From NCBI GenBank assembly GCA_037974665.1, contig CM075773.1, positions 53,544,917 to 53,608,916 on the forward strand: a DNA stretch of 64,000 bases. The letters are read 5' to 3'. Source of the DNA: Ehretia macrophylla (taxonomy: Eukaryota > Streptophyta > Magnoliopsida > Boraginales > Ehretiaceae). Below the pieces are notes generated by a model, which ran no database searches, was not told the DNA's origin, and saw only the letters and a list, made by a program, of their open reading frames with translations. Position numbers and translations under genes: made by a program. Positions 1 through 15,501 of this stretch are shown one piece after another. Numbering within the stretch: position 1 is the stretch's first letter; every line of letters starts with the position of its first letter.

Positions 1-259
1 GTCATTTGCTGACCTTCACGGGCATATTCTGCTTTTTGCTTTTAAAATCTTTCAGTTGTACTGGTGAGCTCTTGAATATATTTAGTTCAGCTACCCAATC
101 ATATGTCAGAGGTGCTTAAAAAGGGAAAATTTCTACATTTGGAGCTTCAATTATATTTCAAGATTAATCATTGTCGTGTGTTGATGTGGTTTACTTTTAG
201 ATAGAGCAGTTCTTGCTATTTCATTTTTGGCGTCTAAAGTTGGGACATTTTAAATGCAG
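1..259 (+). other. GRF intron upstream of the WRC exon
   Basis: T-rich sequence ending in a good acceptor (TTTTAAATGCAG). It is read as the intron between the QLQ-encoding exon outside the window and the WRC exon. No other feature is seen. Confidence 0.7.
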
Positions 260-1549
260 TGGGTTATTGTTCCTATTATGGGAAGAAATTTGATCCCGAG
301 CCGGGTCGGTGCCGGAGGACGGATGGCAAGAAGTGGAGGTGCTCCAAAGATGCATATACGGACTCCAAATACTGTGAGCGGCACATGCACAGAGGCCGCA
401 ACCGTTCAAGAAAGCCTGTGGAATCTCAATCTACTTCCCAGTCATTGTCGACTGCAGTGTCGCACATTACCACTGGGAACAGCAGTAACATTGGAAGTTT
501 GCTAACTAGTGGCGGCAGAAGCTTCCAGAACATGCCTGCTTACTCTGTTGTTAGTTCGGAAACACTGTCCTTTGGAAGTAATGTTACAAAGTCGCAGATG
601 GAGCCTGTCGCCTTTGGGATTGATAGTAAAGGATACAGGTAGCTCATCACTTCCCCAGTAAGCATTAGGCATTTCTTCTTAGGCCTAATTATATAATATC
701 TTACAGTACTTTTGCAAGTTGATTGTTATGAAATATCTACCGGTATCTCTGTGAGCAGCATTTATTGACCTTTTGACATCACAAAGTTGCTTATCTTATC
801 ACCTTATTCTATATCATATGTGGCTGCTTGAGAGAGAAGTATTTACATCCTGGGGAGATTTACTCTTCATCTATTCTGTACTGTGCATTGGATGGGAGAA
901 TAAAAATTATCCACGTCGGTGTGCAGTAGATCAGCTTTGGTTTCTCTGATCGGATTTAGCTATTCATCTATCTGTATCTGTTGCTTTTCTGTTAGAGAAC
1001 AGTAGTTATTGACGCTTGGGTTTTAAATATGAATGATATAGGTATCTCCATGGGATGACGTCTGGGGCAGAGGACTACAGTTTTTCTTCAGAAGCTGCGG
1101 GAACTGTTAGAAGTATGGGAATGAGCTCGAATGCAGATAGCACATGGCGCTTAATGCCGTCTGAAGTCTCATCAAGCCCATCGTTGAAAGCAAAGAATGA
1201 TGCTTTGCTGCTTGGCAACTCCTCCCTCCAACTGCACCTGCCACATGACTTTGAGCCTCTGACTGATTCAACACCGTCAAAACAGCGACAGCAACTTAGC
1301 TTCTTTGGCAGTGAGATTGGTGCACCAGGGCCAGCAAAGCCGGAGCAACATTCCATGCGTCCTTTCTTTGATGAGTGGCCAGCGGCCAAAGAATCATGGT
1401 CTAACCTTGAAGACGAAGCTTCTAACAAACATACTTTCTCTACCACTCAGCTATCAATATCCATTCCGATGGCTCCACCAGAATTCTCTTCCAGGGGTGC
1501 GTGCTCCATCTATGGTAGTCAAACTCTTCCTACTGTGAAATTCTCGTGA
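260..1549 (+). CDS. GRF: Growth-regulating factor (GRF), 3' part: WRC domain and C-terminus
   Basis: GRFs are plant transcription factors that act in the nucleus with GIF co-activators to promote cell proliferation in leaves and other organs. Two exons are visible: 260-638 (acceptor AG at 258-259) and 1042-1549, joined in frame (GT at 639, AG at 1040-1041). The first exon carries most of the WRC domain: the [17 protein letters not shown] block followed by the C..H zinc-binding residues in [19 protein letters not shown]. The second exon carries the C-terminal GRF motifs FFDEWP and [11 protein letters not shown] and ends in TGA at 1547-1549. The QLQ domain and start codon lie left of the window, so the gene is cut by the window edge and is not shown to be truncated. 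The 3' UTR probably ends near 1830-1850 (AATAAA at about 1827). I cannot assign a GRF number. Confidence 0.93.
403..423 (+). promoter_or_regulatory. miR396 target site in the GRF WRC exon
   Basis: The 21 bases that encode RSRKPVE read CGTTCAAGAAAGC, then C, then TGTGGAA. This pairs with miR396 except for one bulged base in the target, which is the usual GRF configuration. It implies that this gene is cut or repressed by miR396. Site seen directly; regulation inferred from the family. Confidence 0.9.
639..1041 (+). other. GRF intron
   Basis: GT at 639-640, AG at 1040-1041. The flanking codons join as GYR-YLHGM, a junction typical of GRF proteins. Nothing else is seen inside. Confidence 0.85.
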
Positions 1550-1849
1550 TACGTATGCATAATGCAACTTGCTTCATATTGTTGACGCTGATCTAGAACC
1601 TCTTCTTGTTGGGTGCAGATACGTGAAGGAAGCTGACTATCAACAAAACTTACTAGCAGTCCGCAATGACGTTCGCTAATCATTTACTGCCCTTTGTGAG
1701 ATGATCTTGCTGTAAAAGAATTTCTTTCTTTTGCAGCTGTCTCATGTCGTCGTTTCTTTTTCCGTCGTCCTCTAAAACCTACCGGTTATGTTGTAAAAGC
1801 AACGTGATGCAAGTTTGACTGTTCCTAATAAATGCATTTGAATGCAGGC

Positions 1850-3330
1850 GCTCTTCTACGAGCCGCGCTTTATCTGTTCTATTCTAGTTGTAGGATGCCT
1901 TGCAAGAACATGGATTTAGTTAAGAAATCAGTTTTCGTTATAAGCTTGCACATCATCTGCGCTGTTTCAATTAGGTTTGTGGGGCTGTTGATTTGATGTC
2001 AACTAGCAGTCCAGTTGGGCATCCTTAGACGAGAGTGGTCTTTCAGGATTGGTCGTTGTTTCTCATTTAGAATCTTTCAGCAGTTAAATACCCTTATTTA
2101 TTCCCAAATTTGTGAGTTTCCAGGCCATGGAAGGAAACTGGATTCATCTGAATAGCTGGTGATTGTCTCTTTGAGGAGCTGTCTACATGGTTGTAAGCTG
2201 ATGTATTTGCTTTCTAACGTTATGTAGACCTTTGAATCCACAATTAGAACCGTGGGTCAAGGGCTCCTCGATCCATTTTTAAACGGACACCAGCAACCCC
2301 CCAAAAGGAGGAACACAGATTTGTCTATTAAGAGACTGAGTTCAGAATCGATGATGTGTGCAATTATAAGCTCGTGGCTCAACTCATCTGATCTTTGCTT
2401 GCACATTGTTGTCCATCCTCTTTAACTACTTGAGTTGTGCTTCTGTGCGGTTGTCTGGACAGAACGGCTTACTTTTAAAGTGGCTCTACATGCACGTAAA
2501 ACTCATCGCTCACAAGAGTCATTTCTGTCCAGAGAGTCGGACTGGACGGAAGTTTTTTTTTCCAGTTACACATGGACCGGAAACTTTTTCTGAATTATCC
2601 ATGGTTTAAATCATATCATCGCAAACTTTCTCGACTCTCTTTTGCATTTCAATGTTTTCTCTAGCCATCATTTGACCATTGAATCTTTGTTGCAATAAAT
2701 TCTGTTATAGCTTCTTCTCTATTTAATGTTCCTGGGTCTTGGCTTGTATTGAGGACATGTGATTAGTCATACTGCGATTATCCATGGAGGTCAGATTTCC
2801 GTTCATCTAGTTCTCACATGCACGTAAGATCCATCATTTCTCTCAACCATAGCGTCCAACCGGTTCTCACATACATGAGGAACCAATCCTTTTTCTCATC
2901 CACACAGTCCGGTACCGCTGGACGAAAGCATTTTCATTATCAATGACCATAACAGTAGATTATTCTTGCAATCATTTGCAATAAACATGTCCTGAACTGA
3001 GGCTGCAAACACTAGGAGCTCCAACAGTTACTTTTCTTTTTCAATTATACAAAGGCTCACAACAATGATAAACACAAGAGATCCTTATGTAAAGGAGGAT
3101 AAAAAGAAAGAGACACTAGCTATCTCTATTGTAAAGGAGGATAAAAATTATAACAAAAAATAAAAATAAAAAGCAAAAACGAAAAGAAAGAGACGCTCGC
3201 CATTTCTATTGTAATTACATAACTTCACCAGCAGGTAAATTTTTGAAGGAATGCAAAATCAGGTAAAAGTGATTTTGAGACTCACGGCAGCTGGCTACAT
3301 TCTTGAGCAGCTTCTCCTCATCTGAGTCGA
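1850..3330. other. Intergenic region between the GRF and AS8-like genes
   Basis: No coding exon can be supported. Two stretches (about 2440-2580 and 2790-2930) share a vocabulary of short motifs (ATGCACGTAA, CTCATC, GTCCGG/TCCAGC), which suggests an old repeat. I could not define its ends. The 3' UTR of the minus-strand AS8-like gene probably occupies the right part (about 3100-3330). Confidence 0.4.
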
Positions 3331-5872
3331 TCAATCTTGGGAACCTGCAAAGATTTTGTTCATGCCATGTTACTATTCAACTACCCATGTGCTTCAAAGA
3401 AGATAATGCGATCGGTTACATCAAATGAAATGAAAAGGACGCCTAGAATATCTTCATTCGAGAGTTTACGAGGTTTGTCTTACTTCTCTAAATGGAAAAT
3501 GGCCCCAAGGGCATACTGATTTCAGTGTCTATAAGTTGTACTATGCAATGGCATTTTAACTTTAATACATAGTTGTGTGTTCAGCAACACTGCAAATTTC
3601 AAATGTTCCCTCGAAAGAAATGGAGAATAAGAGATGGATGAAGAATATTGGCGCAATATTAACTATTAAGATTAGAAAATGGGATGTAGCCTGATTCCAC
3701 ATTCCAAATATATAGAAAACTGGTGTAAAGTTGGTAAGGTTTCACTTTGTCCTTACAGGCAACTATCACGAACAGAACAGCACAACCCAATTTTAACACC
3801 CCTCATACATTCTCCGCGTCTTCATTTCACAAGGTACAATATCCATAATGTTATTAACTTCAATATTGTATATTAAATGGGGTGGATGTGGAAGAATACA
3901 GAGAATGTGTAGGGAATTCTAAAACAAAGTGAAGGGGTTGAGGGGTTGAGGGGTTTAGGGTGAGGAATATAGCATTAAGTTTGACTTAGTGATGTTAAAA
4001 TTGAAGAACAGAAACAATCCAACATCATTTACAAAATTTTCATGGCTATTTTGGACATGCCACAGCTACATCATAGGTTGGAGATATCAATTAGGCTAGT
4101 CTACTAGGCCTAACTCATGATGATCAATTCTACAACAACGTGTATATACCATTCTATTAATCTATCTCCAACCCAAGCGGAATGGTTTGGGGGTGACACA
4201 GTGCCATTTTCCAAATTTGTAAAAAGCATCATGGCATGCGGATTTCTACAGAAGAATGCTTGCAAATATTCTTATGAATTATGACCATATGAGTGTTGCA
4301 TGAGATGCAGCTGAATTATTAACATGTTATGTCTAATAATTACTGACTGTGTCTAGAGTGCCGTATTCTATTAAATGAAAAAGACGGAGATGCAAAACAA
4401 ATGACAACTTTAATGCACCGACTCATTTAACATTTGAAATTAAGTGGCACATCTCTTTGCTAGACTATGCAGCAAGCCACAGATCTAATCGTAGGAACAA
4501 AACAAGTAAAACCAGCAAACATAGAAAGTGGTAAATAGTTAAAAAGTACAAACAAAGATAGAGAGCACAATGCACCAAGAGAAAAGCTCCAGAAATCATA
4601 GATGGTGTAATGACAACATATAGTAACTATTATGCATTGATTCTTTTCATCTTATTTTCCTTTCTCACTCTTTTTAATGAGTGATGTACTGATTATCTAT
4701 AACTTAAAGGTAAGAGACAATGACATGAAAAAGTGGAGCTCCAGGTTGAATAGAATATCAAACCTTTTTGAGGGGGCAAGAAGCGAGCAACAATATTTTG
4801 TATCTGATTCTCAATGGGTTTTGTACAAGATAATGTTGTGGTCTTCAAGTTAGATAAGTGTACCCCTTTCTCCAAGGAATTTTCAGCCTTGAATCTCGAA
4901 AATGCACCACCAGCTCTTTGTTGTAAGGCTGAGATGTTTGGCCCAAAATTACACCAATCATCCCTAGCAACATTTCGAACACTATGTAGACCACTAGATC
5001 GCACAATTTCTAGAGCACCACTTCTTATAACCATAAAAGCTGCAAAACTCAGAGAGAAGATGTCAATCAGGGTTGAGGTCTAGACCACAATTAACTACTT
5101 GGCATAAGTATTTCGTACTCAAAAACAGAAACTGAAAGCTGAATAGTTCCCACTTTCCTATGCGTTTGTAGCCTTAAAAGTAAGATAGCAGCAGACATAG
5201 ATCCGGTGAACTTAACACATCAATAAAGTTCCCTCTCTGGAGAAACACATTTAAAAAGAACAAAAACAACAACAAATACAAAAAAAGTGAGTCCACCACT
5301 TAGTGTTTCACACTTTAACTGAAGTGGTAGCATTTGTGTTTGGTTTTTAAGGACTTGATTCTCGCAGGTAGTATAACTCCCATCCCAAACCAGTTCTATA
5401 TAGATTTTGTGTTTGGTTTATGACATAAGATTTATGGTTCTCTACTGCTATCAATATGGGCTGATACATTTCGATTCGATTGATAAGATCAGAGCCAAGT
5501 CATTTCAGGTAGTGTTACGTAATAAGTTGGTTGAACAACTGCAAGAAAACACAACAGGATCCTACTAACTAGACTTGAGTAGAATCCAATGATAAAAGCT
5601 ATTTAAACAAGAAAGTGAAAAGTGTACGTACCAGTGTAAGGAAGTGTGAAGAAGTAATTGGCAGGAAGACCAATGCCAATGCCGAGTAGAGTGAAGCCAA
5701 CACTAAATCCAACCCCACAGCCAGCTCCAACATAACCAATCACCTCTGGACCAAAGCCAGGACCCCATCCAACTCCGCAACCAATGCCTATTCCCATGCC
5801 CCAAAAAGCTCCAGCTGTTGGATGCACAGGATTCCATCTCTCATACCTTCGGAACACACCTTTTATGATCAT
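3331..5872 (-). CDS. Cadmium-induced protein AS8-like glycine-rich membrane protein
   Basis: Three coding exons on the minus strand: 5872-5632, 5039-4764 and 3344-3331, with phases that join in frame to 177 codons including TGA at 3333-3331 (176 aa). Exon 1 starts MIIKGVFRRYERWNPVHP and continues with a glycine-rich hydrophobic stretch (GIGIGCGVGWGPGFGPEVIG) that should form two closely packed membrane helices. Exon 2 encodes a more polar tail. The N-terminal half matches what I recall of Arabidopsis AS8 (cadmium-induced), whose molecular role is not well established. The last exon adds only the residues after PPQK (GSQD), so the C-terminus depends on the 3344 acceptor. Reading that exon in another frame would require an unseen exon. 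A 5' UTR intron is likely (see separate entry). Family assignment fairly sure; function unknown. Confidence 0.75.
3345..4763 (-). other. Intron 2 of the AS8-like gene
   Basis: Donor GTTTGATATT at 4763 downward, acceptor TTTGCAG ending at 3345. The 1.4-kb intron contains small plus-strand open frames (for example 3679-3876) that look like chance. A stretch at about 3940-3960 repeats GAGGGGTT. Confidence 0.65.
5040..5631 (-). other. Intron 1 of the AS8-like gene
   Basis: Donor GTACGTACAC at 5631 downward, acceptor GTTTTGCAG ending at 5040. Nothing else is recognised. Confidence 0.75.
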
Positions 5873-5880
5873 TTCAACCT

Positions 5881-7022
5881 GTAATTACAATTAATCCAAT
5901 CTTTCAACAAGAAGTTACTCAAGAAAGCATTACATCAATTACTCGGCGTTTGATATAATGGAGAGACTACTTATTGCAGGAAATAATAATAACAAAATTA
6001 AAACCATCAAATCATCCAGACCACATAATCTGACATGGGGCATCGATTTTTGTCTATGTGATTAAAAAGATTCCTCCATTGTTGGACTAATTGCAAACGA
6101 TTATAGAACGTCAACATCCACATACCCAAACTGAATCACATGGACTCAATTTGAAGGAACACTTCCAAATGTAAAGAACAATAAACATACTTTGATTCTT
6201 ACGCATTGAAACTTCATAAACTATGATTAACATTTATAGCCCCCCCATGACAATCTTTTAATAAGCAATCACAAGCATTATGCAGGAAGGTCGTGTTTTA
6301 ATATTTGGTCTCCTGTTCAAATCTTTAAAATAGCATCTATGCTAACAGATAAGGCCGCGTACACCTATTTTCCTACCCATTGTGGCAGGAATCTTGTTGT
6401 CACGCTCCACGCCTAGCATCTCATGACTACAAGTGCGACTAGTGCTGTAAAATTAAGAATAACCTTATATCCACGAACCCAAAAAGGATATTTTTAGACA
6501 TTAACCTTGCTTACGAACTCGGAGTTCTGAACTTGAGGCATCACAGAAAACTCTCAGTCAGTGTTGATCTTAAGTAATTGTGCACTTAACAAGGATGTCG
6601 AAGTCCTTAAAAAAGTGGGTGATAGTAAAGTCTTACATTAGTGGGAGACAAAATATACATCAGTTAGTTTAATTATAACTCGAGTTACCATTTTGAACCG
6701 GTGAATTTCACGCCCAAGACAGTTATTTTTAATTTAATAACAACAGTCTCGCTTGCACGTCTCGGGTTTTAGTCTTGGAACGTGACATTATCGTAATATA
6801 ATAGTGTCTAATCCAGCTCAAGAGAGCTATATATCATCAATAAGTGACACAGTGAGGAACAGAACACGAAATCAGAAACACCAAAAAACACACACAGTTT
6901 TACGTGTGTATAAAACTCAAAAGCATAAAAAGGAAAAGGCAGAATAAATGAAAATATAAACATGAAATAATTTGATTTAAAAAAAAAAAGAGAGAGAGAA
7001 AGTGTTTATGTTTAGAAGCTTA
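5881..7022 (-). other. Probable 5' UTR intron of the AS8-like gene
   Basis: On the minus strand an acceptor TTGTAATTACAG lies just before the untranslated bases and ATG at 5872. A donor-like GTAAGC sits near 7022, after CTAACA. The leader exon would then lie at about 7022-7100. Inside, 6340-6800 looks like an old inserted repeat (GTCACGCTCCACG ... CACGTCTCGGGTTTTAGTC). Inference from splice signals only. Confidence 0.45.
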
Positions 7023-7099
7023 CTGTTAGCATCAAAGGTATGAGTGATGTTTTCAGAGTGGAAGTGTTGGCAGCGAGGTGCGTTTCGAAAGCAGTGCTT

Positions 7100-9276
7100 T
7101 TAGGATGGCCCAAGCTTCATTTTTGTGGATCGGATTTGTGCTGAATAGGCACGGACGTGCTTTTAACAAGCACGATGATATAATTATATATTAAAGAATG
7201 TTATTAATATGTATTTATTTTATAATTATTTGTACTTATGTTAAAGAATATACCACTTTGATCAGTGGTGTCAAGTATTATAAGCTTGTTATTAATTTTT
7301 TTTACCCAATCAAGTATGAAAAAGATTTTAAAAAATTATTAAAAATTTCAGTTTTTTCTCTCTTTTTTTTTTGTAAAAAAAATGTTTTGGTCCTCTTTTT
7401 TTTTTTTCCCCTTCTCTTTTACTCTTTTCATTCTCTTCCCCTCCCCGCTCTACCTTTTTTTTTTAATTTCTTATTTTTGCTAATAAGGTGCTTCACCTTT
7501 GTTATCAAAATGCATTGCAAATTCTTCTTTGCCAAGCTGCCCGCATCGGTATTTTGATTATAAAAAAAAAATCGCATTGGTATTATACAATGCAATATGA
7601 TTTCTAAACAAAGATCAAATAATTGTAAGTGTTTTGTATGTCCATAAACAAAATCTAAATCAATAAGAAATTAAAAATTAATTTTATCATTTTGACAAAT
7701 CTTTGATAAAATTTGCAGAGAACCATATGAATCTTGAATTCCTAATATTGTACCTTTCACACCTATTTGTATATTAATTAAGAAAGCAAAAAATATGACA
7801 TTTAAGCAAGGATTTGAAATTAGAAAAAGCAAAATCTCCGATCAACTAATTACAAGTTTAAATATAAAAGCACAAATTTTTGTTGAGATTTTTTATTTGA
7901 GTACTGCGGACACTAGGAGCTGAATGCTATTCCCACTATATTGGCCGCCTAATTTTATAGCCAATATTTATTCTTTCTTGGATAACAATAAAAACTATAT
8001 CTTATTTTTATTAGTGTTTATAAAAAAAATCCTGATTTGCTTAGGTGAACTAGAAATAGCATCATTTGATTACATGATGATGGGAGAAAAGGAGGAAGGA
8101 GAGAAAGGAAAAGGAGGGCAAGAAAAGAAGATGTGAAGGATTTATTTTTCGGGAAAAAGAAAATTGGGGAAAGAAGAAGGGAAAAGGAAAAAAAGGAAAA
8201 GAAAGGGGAAGGAAAAAACTCAAAATCTAATCAGATTATAGCCTTTTTAAATTCTGATATTAAGTCAAAGGGTTAAGTAATCAAAACAAAACTTGAGGGG
8301 ATACTTATCATATATTACCCAAGCTTCACTTCTTATGTGGTATACTATATTAGTTTCATGTGGTAAGTATTACATATAAATAGAACTTATTTATTTGAAA
8401 AAAAAAAAAACGATGTGACATTTACCAATAAGAGGTAAAAAGTGAGCAATTACACGTACAAGATAAAAATAGAATTATTGTGGATACAAGGACTAGTCTA
8501 GTTTTGATAAATAAAAGTGTTTTTAATTATTTCGAAACTCAATTATGAGTTAAGAGATTATAAAGAAATTTTGTTCAGCCAGAAATATTCTGAATGCTAA
8601 TTAAATTTACAAAGCCAAATGCAAGGTGTGGATTTTGCACATTCAGACAAAGTTGCTAAAATAATTTTTTTTTTTTTTTTTTGTCACTTGAATACGCCAT
8701 TGAAACTGAGAAAAAAACTTCTTACGAAGAATGCCGTACACCGGTGGGAGTAAAGTCTGCCTGTAACAAAACTAGCTAAACTAGGACGTACATTCTTACG
8801 CCAATCAAAAGGAAGAACAACTAGTGTTCTAACAATTGGAACGTGTTAGCTCTCAAAACGACTGCATATTGTATTATTCGATAAATAATAAAATATAATA
8901 GAAAAGTTTATTTATAAATTGCAAAACTTAGTGAACAAGAATATTAAACTCAACTAATAGGAAACCTATATAGTCTAATAAGAAAACCGATAATTTTATT
9001 AAAAAATTTAAATTAATGTTTAAATTAGATAATTATACCAAAACATAAATTATTTCAACAAGTCCTATCCTTCTCTCTCAAGCGGACATTCGGATGCAAA
9101 CTTTTTCCAAAGCGGACATGAGGAATTCATTAAGAGTCTAGGAATTTGATGTCTCGAACAACATTCCAAATGTCCACATTGCATTCATCCTCAGGGAGGG
9201 AGATTGCTTTCTAAACACGAAGATTTTCTAAGCATTCAGCATAAATAGTAAAGAAAAAATACAGTACATATTAATT
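7100..9276. other. AT-rich intergenic region with opposed pyrimidine and purine tracts
   Basis: No gene is supported. The region holds a pyrimidine-rich run at about 7355-7465, a purine-rich run of similar length at about 8085-8215, an A run near 8400 and a T run near 8665. The open frames here are low-complexity artefacts. Confidence 0.5.
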
Positions 9277-12887
<3,611 letters not shown>

Positions 12888-13825
12888 ATTGGATATTAGC
12901 TGAGTTTAGCAAACAATGCAGATGAGCTAGGAGGAGATTTGGAAAATGAAGACATAGTCGAGGTATTTCAAATTGTGTGTTCAAACGGACAAAGTCAGAG
13001 AAGACCTCTGAATATGTTTACAAAGTGCTAGCAGATTAGCATATAAGTTCCATTGACTTCCAAATCTTACTTTGAATAAGACTATTGCTGTGAAAAAATA
13101 TTTCTTTGACCAATTCCATTTCCACATAGTATTTAATATCCACAAAAATCACAACTTTTCTTCATCTTTGATTTTGACTTTATTCTATTATATGGCTCAA
13201 ACATACTACTTCATTACATAGAAGTTTTCGTTGACTTCTTGTGCACATCACAACCAATCCATCATATATGGAAGTAAGAACGCTTATAACATTATTGTGT
13301 TATTAATGTGATCCAACAATATATACGCTTGTTACTTATAATTATGCTTTTTCTCCTAAGCATTTTTTCGCTTCATGATTTAATAATTATACATTCCTAT
13401 ACTAGGATTACTTCAAAATTATAGAAATGCTATAGTATACTATGATTGCTTAGAAACTAAAGAAATAATACGGAGACTAGTTGATTTCAAAAACTTATAA
13501 GTTTAATAGTATTGTACAATATACTTGTTGGAGACTAGTCTACAAGGGTGAATTATAAGTTTGATTAATATAAGGTGATAAGGTAGAAACTCTCACTTCT
13601 TTCACTTCCAGCGATTGAACCTGCAAAACGGTGGAAACCTCACGGTGGTTCTTGACGGTGAAATTAGTTAATATACTCGAGCAATAGTTGAAGCGATAAA
13701 AACTTTAAGAAAGTAGATGTTTTAGGGAAAGATCAGTTACCTCTTCACGGTGGTTGGGCTCATATTTATACTGTTTATGGCAAAGGAACTCCCGGATTAT
13801 GTGAGGGTCTAAGATTTTCTGAGCT

Positions 13826-14045
13826 GTTCTTAAAGAAACTTCTCAAACGGAATATTCTCAAAGGAAATGGTTAGAGGTCGGTTCTCTAGTTACCCCAGCA
13901 CTTTGTGGTCGGGAAAAGTGTTCAGTTGTCCTCCGGTTCTTAAAGAAACTTCTCAAACGGAATATTCTCAAAGGAAATGGTTAGAGGTCGGTTCTCTAGT
14001 TACCCCAGCACTTTGTGGTCGGGAAAAGTGTTCAGTTGTCCTCCG
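13826..14045 (+). repeat. 110-bp direct tandem duplication, two identical units
   Basis: Units 13826-13935 and 13936-14045, each beginning GTTCTTAAAGAAACTTC and ending GTTGTCCTCCG. I see no difference between them, and the first five bases of a third unit follow. Perfect identity suggests a recent event. Confidence 0.95.
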
Positions 14046-14621
14046 GTTCTGCTTCATCCATTTCCCAGGTCATAAGTTCTTGACGTAAGGATACTCTTAT
14101 CATAATATTACGAGCAGAGTTCAATCATTGTAAACGTTCATATAATTTTATAACAACAGTATCAATAATTCAGAATTGTTGAATTGCAGCGCGCTGAGAG
14201 TCTCTTAAGTGCATTAATATTTTATTATTATTTATATAATTTGTTTCTTTAATGTTTCAATGTCTAATATTGAAATTTTAAAGATTTATGCTAATCATAC
14301 TCTTTGTAATACCTATAATTCTAACGTTCATACTCTTTTCACCATTTTACAAATTTAATTTGAAAGAAAAGAATATTAAAATACAAAAATAATATAATAG
14401 CTTTAATTGTTATGTTATTAACATTTTCATACCTCAATCTTCTCTTATAATATTATAACATTATAAATTTAATTTAAATTTTAAAGATTATTTACATAAT
14501 TTATCATAATTGTGTGAATAATTTTCATACTTAAATCTCATTGAATTTCAATTATAACAACGTAATTTTGAACAAATTTGTGCCTGCTCTCATATTTTCC
14601 TTCAACACATTTTCAATTTCA

Positions 14622-14700
14622 ATTCAGAGAAGATCGACAACGAAGCTATCGGCGGCGTACCTTCTCGTGATGCTGCAGCTTACGGCGCGAAGGCGACTCA
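14622..14700 (+). pseudogene. Fragment of the 5' end of the ASY4-like gene
   Basis: The segment matches 32091-32181, the leader and first codons of the coiled-coil gene starting at 32102. Shared blocks include TCAGAGA, AGATC.ACGAAG, CGGCGGCG.ACCTTCTCGTGA and GCGAAGGCGACTC. The copy lacks about nine bases spanning the source ATG, has around a dozen substitutions and breaks off after the last block. It cannot encode the protein. It is a dispersed fragment, from transposon capture or an old duplication. Confidence 0.75.
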
Positions 14701-14962
14701 ACATGTAATACCCCTACTATAAGCAGGTTAAGATATAGGCTAATAAATAGTTAGAAAAGATTAATTAATGGTATTGTTATATTGTATTTTAGTATATCGT
14801 GTAAGTTAGAATTTATTGAGAAGCTGAATCTCACAAAAATATGAGACCCGAATCGAAAATCAGTTAAAAATAAGTAAACCAAGATTTGAGTGAAATTTCG
14901 CTTGTTCGATTAGAATTCGATTAATGGAATATATATATATATATATATAAAATGATCATGAA

Positions 14963-15238
14963 TTAATTAGGGTATGATATTAGAATCTGTGTGTGCCTGT
15001 GAGTTAACTGTGTGTGTGTGTGTGTAAATATTTCTAGAGCATCGTAGCTGGTTATAGGCATGTTTGTGTGATGGTGTCTTCGGCTTGCGAGGATGCCGTG
15101 ATGCAGGGGAAGGAAGCATTCAAATGATGGTAGTAGGATAAAGAAAGAATTAGACACAAAGGATAATAGGAGAAGAAGAAAAATAAAGCTTGCATGTGAT
15201 AGTTTAGATGAACTAAATGTTCGGGTCATGGTTGACAA
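14963..15238 (-). CDS. Unrecognised small ORF with a signal-peptide-like N-terminus (doubtful)
   Basis: A 91-codon minus-strand frame starting MSTMTRTFSSSKLSHASF, followed by a strongly hydrophobic stretch (FIFLLLLLSFVSNSFFILL) and a His-rich segment (LASRRHHHTN). Its last part is coded by a TG/CA microsatellite (FTHTHTQ), which argues against selection on the C-terminus. I recognise none of the known secreted peptide motifs (CLE, IDA, CEP, PIP). It may be chance in repeat-derived DNA. Confidence 0.15.
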   Translation of the reverse strand: MSTMTRTFSSSKLSHASFIFLLLLLSFVSNSFFILLPSFECFLPLHHGILASRRHHHTNMPITSYDALEIFTHTHTQLTHRHTQILISYPN

Positions 15239-15501
15239 TGCTTAAATAATTAACAATATAATATATGCATGTAAAGTTTAGTCAAAACAGCCACGAACTG
15301 TTCTTATATAGCTCATCATCAGAGTATCAAGGATATAAGAAGGAACATAGCACTCAACTTAATTAGAACATTAAGTTTCGTACATTAAACTGTCGATAAT
15401 AGTATGGAGAATGTTGTCTAAACATTCAAAACCACAGAATACTTAGCTCGATCAGAAAGAAATATATATATATATATATATATATACATTTACGAACCCT
15501 T

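Larger units (their letters stand above)
12888..15501. other. Intergenic region between the two receptor-kinase copies
   Basis: Its left part (to about 13600) is the upstream flank of copy A and matches the upstream flank of copy B. It also holds a 110-bp tandem duplication (13826-14045), an AT-rich stretch with TTATAATATTATAA-like sequence (about 14430-14530), a gene fragment (14622-14700), an AT microsatellite (about 14930-14950), a TG run near 15010 and an AT run at about 15462-15486. No intact gene is supported. Confidence 0.6.

Noticed and set aside
4555-4575. AAAGATAGAGAGCAC resembles the 3' part of miR157
   Set aside because: Only about 13 bases match, the 5' part differs, and no complementary GCTCTCTA arm lies nearby to form a hairpin.
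6340-6800. GTCACGCTCCACG...CACGTCTCGGG segment, with a similar start at 33448
   Set aside because: Probably an old repeat, but only the first few bases correspond and no ends could be defined.
7198-7557. 119-codon plus-strand open frame
   Set aside because: Made of Phe/Leu/Lys from T and A runs; no domain, no splice context.
14704-15260. TGTAATACCCC start reminiscent of some gypsy-type LTRs
   Set aside because: No second LTR, primer site, target repeat or coding remnant was found; too weak to call.
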